Source: Clostridiales bacterium (GTDB lineage Bacteria > Bacillota > Clostridia > Christensenellales > JAISNN01). From it: a stretch of DNA of 17,356 nt. Location: assembly GCA_031289865.1 (NCBI GenBank), contig JAITOQ010000107.1, forward strand, positions 1 to 17,356. The letters run 5' to 3'. Both the position numbers and the translations under genes were made by a program. Within the stretch, counting starts at the first letter, position 1. Each line of letters starts with the position of its first letter. Under the pieces are notes generated by a model. It was not told the origin of the DNA. It saw nothing but the letters and a program-made list of their open reading frames with translations, and made no database searches. Positions 12,974-17,356 of the stretch are shown piece by piece.

Positions 12974-13013
12974 TCCGATACGGCAGATTCCGTTTGCCGT
13001 ATCGGATTTTTTT
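12974..13013 (+). terminator. Intrinsic terminator between metzincin and first ABC gene
   Basis: CCGATACGGCA (12975-12985) pairs perfectly with TGCCGTATCGG (12995-13005), extended by one T-A pair, with a nine-base loop and then a run of seven T. It ends only 18 bases before the transporter start codon, leaving no room for a new promoter. Transporter transcripts must therefore read through it, so it is either a level-setting terminator or a regulated attenuator. Confidence 0.85.
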
Positions 13014-13031
13014 AATATGGGGGGAATAAAA

Positions 13032-15563
13032 ATGATAGAGATAAAAAATCTTTTAAAGACCTATCGTACGACGGGAAACGGGGCGGGGGTATGCGCCGTT
13101 GACCGTCTTTCTGTTTGTTTGCCCGACAGCGGTTTCGTTTTTGTTATAGGACGGAGCGGTTGCGGAAAGACTACGCTTTTAAACCTCATCGGCGGTATAG
13201 ACCAAGCGGACAGCGGAGAGATACTATACCGTAACAAAAGCCTAAAGGAACGGACGGTGGGAGAGCTAAACGATTACCGAAAAAATGACGTTAGCTTTGT
13301 CTTTCAAGATTATTCGCTCCTATATGATTACAACGTCATAGAAAATATAAAAATGCCGCTCAGAATGAAAAATCTCGACGGCATAGAGATCGAGAAAATT
13401 GCAAGCGAAGCCCTCGATAAGGTCGGTTTAGGGGACACAAAAAAACGCAAGATAAACGAATTGAGCGGAGGACAACAACAGCGTATCGCTATCGCCAGAG
13501 CTATAGCAAAGGACTCCCCGATACTCTTGTGCGACGAGCCGACGGGAAATTTGGACAGTCAGACGGCAAAGGAAATTTTGACGATTTTGCAAGAGATAGC
13601 AAAGACAAAATTGGTCGTCATGGTAACTCACGACGAGGAAGACGCGCACTTATACGGCGAAAGACTGATACGGCTACTTGATGGGAAGATTATCGAGGAC
13701 AGAGTATTGAGAGAAATAGATCGCCCCGACCCGCAAAAAAACGCGGAGCGTAAGGCTACCCGAAAATCGTTAAAACCTAAAGACGTTTTTAAATTGATTT
13801 TTGGAAATCTTTCAAAATCCAAGATTTTAGCGGGCGTAATTTTGATCGTGTTGGTCGTGGCTTATGTTTTGTATGTAAATTTTGTCGCGTTGTCTAATTT
13901 TAACGCTCAAACCGCGCTTGACGCTTCCTACCGTCAGAGCGGTTCTTATGTGTTTCCCGTGACAAAATATGTATCGGGTACGGTGGTCAATGAAATCGGT
14001 ACTCCTTATGTCGGCTCTTATGTCCGTCCCGAAATTGTTACGGAGGACGACGTTTCGATTTTGAGCGACAAGATAGGGAATGCTCTTCCCGTGTTGAAGT
14101 CATATTATTTTATAAAAAACATTCAAGATTTTTCGGACAAAAAGCTGAATTACAATAGCTTGATTTATGATTCGTTTAATTTTACGGAAGCGATTCTCGT
14201 CGAGGATTTTTCAAAATTTTATCAGCCTATAGCCTATGGGAGCGTACCCAAAAGTACAAACGAGGTCTTGATCTATGATTATATGGCGTACAATATGATA
14301 AAGCTCGGAGCTTTTGACGATGTTTCGGAGATAAAGAATTTTGTCGGCTATACGCTGACGGATAAACAAACGGGTCTGTCTATGAGAGTTTCGGGGGTCT
14401 TAAAGAGCGGATATGAGAAATATACTTATGTGGACGATGCGATTTCTGCAAACGCATATCCCTTTGAAAAAGGCTATTTAGCGTCGTTACAGACCGTCTT
14501 TTGTTTGCCAAATTTTAAGGAATTGATAGACGCGGAAAACGATTATATTTCCGCATTGAATATTACTGTTTGCAAAGTTGAATTGGATTCGAATGGCTAC
14601 GAGATTGTGAGTATAGTAAAAGAAACCACAAGCTATCAAAAAATCAGAGCGGTATCTTCGGCAGAAGATTTTCATATCATAGCATCTAATTCGGACACCT
14701 TGGGTTTCGGTGTCTTATTATCCGACAGTCAATTTCGTTACATATACGGAGAGGACGCAGATATGGACGAGGTGTTATCCTCAAGACCGTCTATAGAACC
14801 GTCTGTATTCACAAATTTTTCTAATTATTTAAGCAAAGGTCGCGTTTCTTGGGCTGGTTCTTACGGGATTATAGGTGTGTACGACGATTACGAAATCGAC
14901 GGACAGCTTGACGATGAACACACGGTTATTCTTGTTGGAAATCCTTACGGTATTGCAAACGGCAAATTCCGTCAGTTGTATTTGATGTTGGGAAACGACG
15001 CTAAGGTCAACGGGGAGGTGCTAACAAAGCTGATTATGGAGAATAAGGGCGAAGAGTTTTATCTTGCAAATCCCGATTATTTGAAATACGATTTTACCGA
15101 TTATACTCCTTATGCTTATATCGTGTACAAAGCCGAAACCTATCTCTTAGGCGTAAAAGACATGGGAGTAAAATATAAAAACTATTTGGTTGCCGCGAGC
15201 GTTCTCGGAATCTGTATTTTTACATTCGTGTCAATCAAAAAACATCGATACAAAATCGGCGTTTTAAAATCCTTAGGGGTGCGAAACGCGGATATTGCGC
15301 TAATTTTCGGAGCGGAAACCTTTTTGATTGCGATTGCGGCTTTCTTTGTTTCAATCGGGTTTGCATTACTGCTCATGGGCGATATAAATCAAGCGTTTAC
15401 AAAGAATTACAGCTTTGACATAGTGTTTTTCGGACTGACTTTTAAGGATTTTTTGCAGACTTTCCTTTTGTCAATCGGATTAGTCCTACTCTCTCTTGCC
15501 GCTCCGCTCATAAAAATTTTCTTTTCACAACCGATTGACATTATTAGGAGAAATACTCGCTGA
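13032..15563 (+). CDS. ABC transporter, fused ATPase and FtsX/MacB-like permease, large ectodomain (first paralog)
   Basis: An 843-residue fusion. The ATPase comes first: Walker A GRSGCGKTT (40-48), Q-loop Gln92, signature LSGGQQQ (144-150), Walker B ILLCDEP (164-170), switch His200, all intact and of the MacB/LolD type. Then come TM1 (about 264-285), an extracytoplasmic domain of about 430 residues and three helices (about 718-736, 757-782, 805-829) with the FtsX-like cytoplasmic motif KIGVLKSLGVRNADI. The four-helix layout is that of MacB-type mechanotransmitting transporters, which act on substrates outside the membrane; the ectodomain is larger than MacB's. The start at 13032 gives the standard MIEIKNLLKTY; in-frame ATGs further upstream overlap the terminator or metzincin. 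The ribosome site is a weak G run. Likely roles are peptide export, resistance or sensing. Confidence 0.9.
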   Translation: MIEIKNLLKTYRTTGNGAGVCAVDRLSVCLPDSGFVFVIGRSGCGKTTLLNLIGGIDQADSGEILYRNKSLKERTVGELNDYRKNDVSFVFQDYSLLYDYNVIENIKMPLRMKNLDGIEIEKIASEALDKVGLGDTKKRKINELSGGQQQRIAIARAIAKDSPILLCDEPTGNLDSQTAKEILTILQEIAKTKLVVMVTHDEEDAHLYGERLIRLLDGKIIEDRVLREIDRPDPQKNAERKATRKSLKPKDVFKLIFGNLSKSKILAGVILIVLVVAYVLYVNFVALSNFNAQTALDASYRQSGSYVFPVTKYVSGTVVNEIGTPYVGSYVRPEIVTEDDVSILSDKIGNALPVLKSYYFIKNIQDFSDKKLNYNSLIYDSFNFTEAILVEDFSKFYQPIAYGSVPKSTNEVLIYDYMAYNMIKLGAFDDVSEIKNFVGYTLTDKQTGLSMRVSGVLKSGYEKYTYVDDAISANAYPFEKGYLASLQTVFCLPNFKELIDAENDYISALNITVCKVELDSNGYEIVSIVKETTSYQKIRAVSSAEDFHIIASNSDTLGFGVLLSDSQFRYIYGEDADMDEVLSSRPSIEPSVFTNFSNYLSKGRVSWAGSYGIIGVYDDYEIDGQLDDEHTVILVGNPYGIANGKFRQLYLMLGNDAKVNGEVLTKLIMENKGEEFYLANPDYLKYDFTDYTPYAYIVYKAETYLLGVKDMGVKYKNYLVAASVLGICIFTFVSIKKHRYKIGVLKSLGVRNADIALIFGAETFLIAIAAFFVSIGFALLLMGDINQAFTKNYSFDIVFFGLTFKDFLQTFLLSIGLVLLSLAAPLIKIFFSQPIDIIRRNTR

Positions 15564-15614
15564 TTGAAGTTGACTGCATCCGATGTCGGTTGTTCGTAAT
15601 AACAGATTGAATAC

Positions 15615-15650
15615 AAAGCCCCCCTTTTACTTGAAGTGAGAGAGGGCTTT
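15615..15650 (+). terminator. Hairpin between the two ABC genes (weak terminator)
   Basis: AAAGCCC (15615-15621) pairs with GGGCTTT (15644-15650). Further pairing of CTTTTAC with GTGAGAG lies beyond an internal loop. The following T run is only three bases, so termination would be weak. The -35 box of the next promoter lies inside the structure. Confidence 0.5.
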
Positions 15651-15660
15651 GTGATATAAT
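15631..15660 (+). promoter_or_regulatory. Extended -10 promoter of the second ABC gene
   Basis: TTGAAG (15631-15636), 18-base spacer and TATAAT (15655-15660) with TGA directly before it, an extended -10. Transcription would start near 15667. The second transporter can thus be expressed independently of the first. Confidence 0.65.
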
Positions 15661-15698
15661 GAAATCATAATCATCGGCTTTTGAAAAAGGGAATAAAC

Positions 15699-17356
15699 AT
15701 GTTAGAAATAAAAAACCTCACAAAGGAATACATAGTCAATAAAAAGACCGGGATAAAGGTCGTTGCGCTTGATCAAGTAAATTTAAAGTTCGGCGAAACG
15801 GGCTTGACGGCTATTGTGGGAAAGAGCGGGAGCGGAAAGACCACGCTCCTAAATATGCTGGGCGGTATAGACGACCCGACTTCGGGCGCGGTTATACGTA
15901 ACGGAAAGAGTTTATCCGCGTACACGAGCGCGGAATATGACGAGTACAGAAATTTCGGTACGGGCTTTATTTTTCAAGATTACAATCTTTTAAACGATTA
16001 TTCGGTTATCGACAATATAAAGCTGGCGGTTAAGCTGCAAGAGGACGACAAAGCCATAATAGACGAACGCGCTATGACGGCACTCGAGCAAGTAGGGCTG
16101 TCGGAGCTTGCTAATAGGAAGATAAACACCTTGAGCGGCGGTCAACAACAGCGTATAGCTATAGCACGGGCTTTTGCGAAAGAGAGCGAGATGATACTGT
16201 GCGACGAGCCGACGGGAAACCTCGACAGCAAAACCTCTTTTGAAATCTTTGAAATATTAAAAACCATTGCAAAGGAAAGATCGGTTATCGTAGTCACGCA
16301 CGACGAGGAGCTTGCCTCGAAGTTTGCCGACAGATTGATACGCTTGCGCGACGGACAAGTAGCGGAGGATTTTTTAATCACGGCTAATGAGGAAGCAGAG
16401 CCAAAAGAGGAAGAGGAGAGCAAGGAGACAAAAAAGAAAGTACACCGCGGTATCTCCGTCAAGGATTCGCTCCTCATGATAAAGGACAATTTTTTTCATG
16501 CAAAGATTTCAAGTTTTATCGTCCTCGTTTTACTTGTCGCCGCGCTGTCCTTGACGACGGTGTTTTCTTCTTTATCGGGGTACGATTCGGAGGACGCGCT
16601 GTTAAATACATTACGAGCAAACAAACAAAACGTCTTTCAGCTTACAAAATATAAAGATGAGCCGGTTACATATTATGACGACGAAACGGGAGAGGCTTTT
16701 ACATTCAACGGACCCGATGTCTGGTATGAGAATTGTAAGGAGGAGGATATTCCGGGCTTGTACGAAGCGGTGGACGGGAAAGCAAATTTTTATCCGGCGT
16801 ATTTTTTTAATAAAATCTTTCAGGACTTTACCGACGAATTTCTCTTTGACGCGCTTGGTAGGACTACAAAAATTCCTTACGAGCTATACGGCTTTCGGGA
16901 AGCGGTCTCCGTTCATGATTTTTCTACCTTTTATATGGAGCTTTCTTACGGTAAAGTCCCGAATAGCGGTAACGAGATTTTGATATACGACTATATGGCG
17001 TATTGTATGATATATTACGGACTCTTAGAGGGAGAAATTCGCGACGCCATAGGAAAGGAATTGACCGATAAGCAAACGGGACTGACCATAAAGATTTCGG
17101 GAATTTTAAAGAGCGATTACACCCGTTATGCGTATCTAAAGGAGAGAAAAAGCGGCAAAAATTACGATTTTGAGGAGTCTTATCTTTCGAGTTTGCAAAC
17201 GGTTTTTTGCAAACCGGATTTAATCGTAGAGCTTAAAAAGGAAAAGGATTATAGCCCTGTGTTTAGGTCGTATTTTATGAACGACGAAACGGAGGAAATC
17301 TTTGAAACAAATATAAAAAAGTTGAAAATTATCTCCATCGAAAACATAACCTTTTT
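15699..17356 (+). CDS. ABC transporter, fused ATPase and MacB-like permease (second paralog, cut by window end)
   Basis: An open frame of 552 full codons continuing past the right edge. The ATPase has Walker A GKSGSGKTT (41-49), Gln93, LSGGQQQ (145-151), Walker B MILCDEP (165-171) and His201. A Glu/Lys-rich linker (230-247) precedes TM1 (about 270-290). The rest is the start of a large extracytoplasmic domain. It is a paralog of the preceding transporter: VPNSGNEILIYDYMA (420-434) matches VPKSTNEVLIYDYMA there (405-419), and LTDKQTGL and SSLQTVFC-type segments are shared. The ribosome site AAAAAGGG lies at 15685-15692. The C-terminal three helices should follow outside the window. Tandem paralogs may form a heterodimer or two exporters with different substrates; the separate promoter favours independent control. 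Confidence 0.9.
   Translation, partial: MLEIKNLTKEYIVNKKTGIKVVALDQVNLKFGETGLTAIVGKSGSGKTTLLNMLGGIDDPTSGAVIRNGKSLSAYTSAEYDEYRNFGTGFIFQDYNLLNDYSVIDNIKLAVKLQEDDKAIIDERAMTALEQVGLSELANRKINTLSGGQQQRIAIARAFAKESEMILCDEPTGNLDSKTSFEIFEILKTIAKERSVIVVTHDEELASKFADRLIRLRDGQVAEDFLITANEEAEPKEEEESKETKKKVHRGISVKDSLLMIKDNFFHAKISSFIVLVLLVAALSLTTVFSSLSGYDSEDALLNTLRANKQNVFQLTKYKDEPVTYYDDETGEAFTFNGPDVWYENCKEEDIPGLYEAVDGKANFYPAYFFNKIFQDFTDEFLFDALGRTTKIPYELYGFREAVSVHDFSTFYMELSYGKVPNSGNEILIYDYMAYCMIYYGLLEGEIRDAIGKELTDKQTGLTIKISGILKSDYTRYAYLKERKSGKNYDFEESYLSSLQTVFCKPDLIVELKKEKDYSPVFRSYFMNDETEEIFETNIKKLKIISIENITF

Noticed and set aside
12933..13031. Upstream in-frame extension of the first ABC transporter
   Set aside because: It would overlap the metzincin end and translate the terminator hairpin; the family start MIEIKNLLKTY fits 13032.

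Overview
The window looks like a chromosomal segment of an uncultured Bacillota, most likely Clostridia. Supporting signs are strong AGGAGG-type ribosome binding sites, consensus TTGACA/TATAAT promoters, a YhaO/YhaN-type nuclease pair, a TIGR01977-type cysteine desulfurase, a DUF3343 protein and a small Gly/Cys-rich protein. Base composition is mixed: counted 60-base lines are 50% GC at 10261-10320 and 32% GC at 12481-12540. No rRNA, tRNA, CRISPR array or transposase gene was seen.

Layout. 1-1307 (-): start of a secreted lipoprotein with two tandem beta-rich modules; its end is off the window. 1456-2384 (+): two half-size TSUP (TauE/SafE-like) membrane proteins separated by an inverted-repeat element. 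2519-2785 (+): an 88-residue two-helix membrane protein under a perfect promoter. 3082-5304 (-): a membrane-anchored clan GH-D (GH36/GH27-like) glycoside hydrolase. 5710-8501 (+): a coupled two-gene operon of a YhaO/SbcD-like nuclease and a short YhaN/SbcC-like ATPase with a membrane hairpin. 8880-9581 (+): a membrane-anchored protein with a PepSY-like C-terminus. 9587-10720 (-): a cysteine desulfurase. 11118-11664 (+): DUF3343 and a Gly-rich small protein, bracketed by inverted repeat arms. 11841-17356: a divergent XRE regulator (-), then (+) a metzincin-type lipoprotein and two paralogous ATPase-permease fusion ABC transporters, the second cut by the window edge.

Intergenic DNA is unusually rich in dispersed 7-bp-period repeats of two kinds, ATGCARA and GTTGARA. 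Both are capped by TTGCGGAT and mixed with short GC-rich palindromes. They sit at 3' ends of genes and twice supply the stop codon.

The best candidate for an undescribed system is the last region. An AT-rich XRE/metzincin pair, tandem promoters 40 bp apart with a TGCATA dyad inside the first, an intrinsic terminator only 18 bases before the first transporter start, and two large-ectodomain ABC transporters together suggest a regulated peptide-sensing, processing or export module. That function is inference. The motifs, promoters and hairpins are read directly from the sequence.
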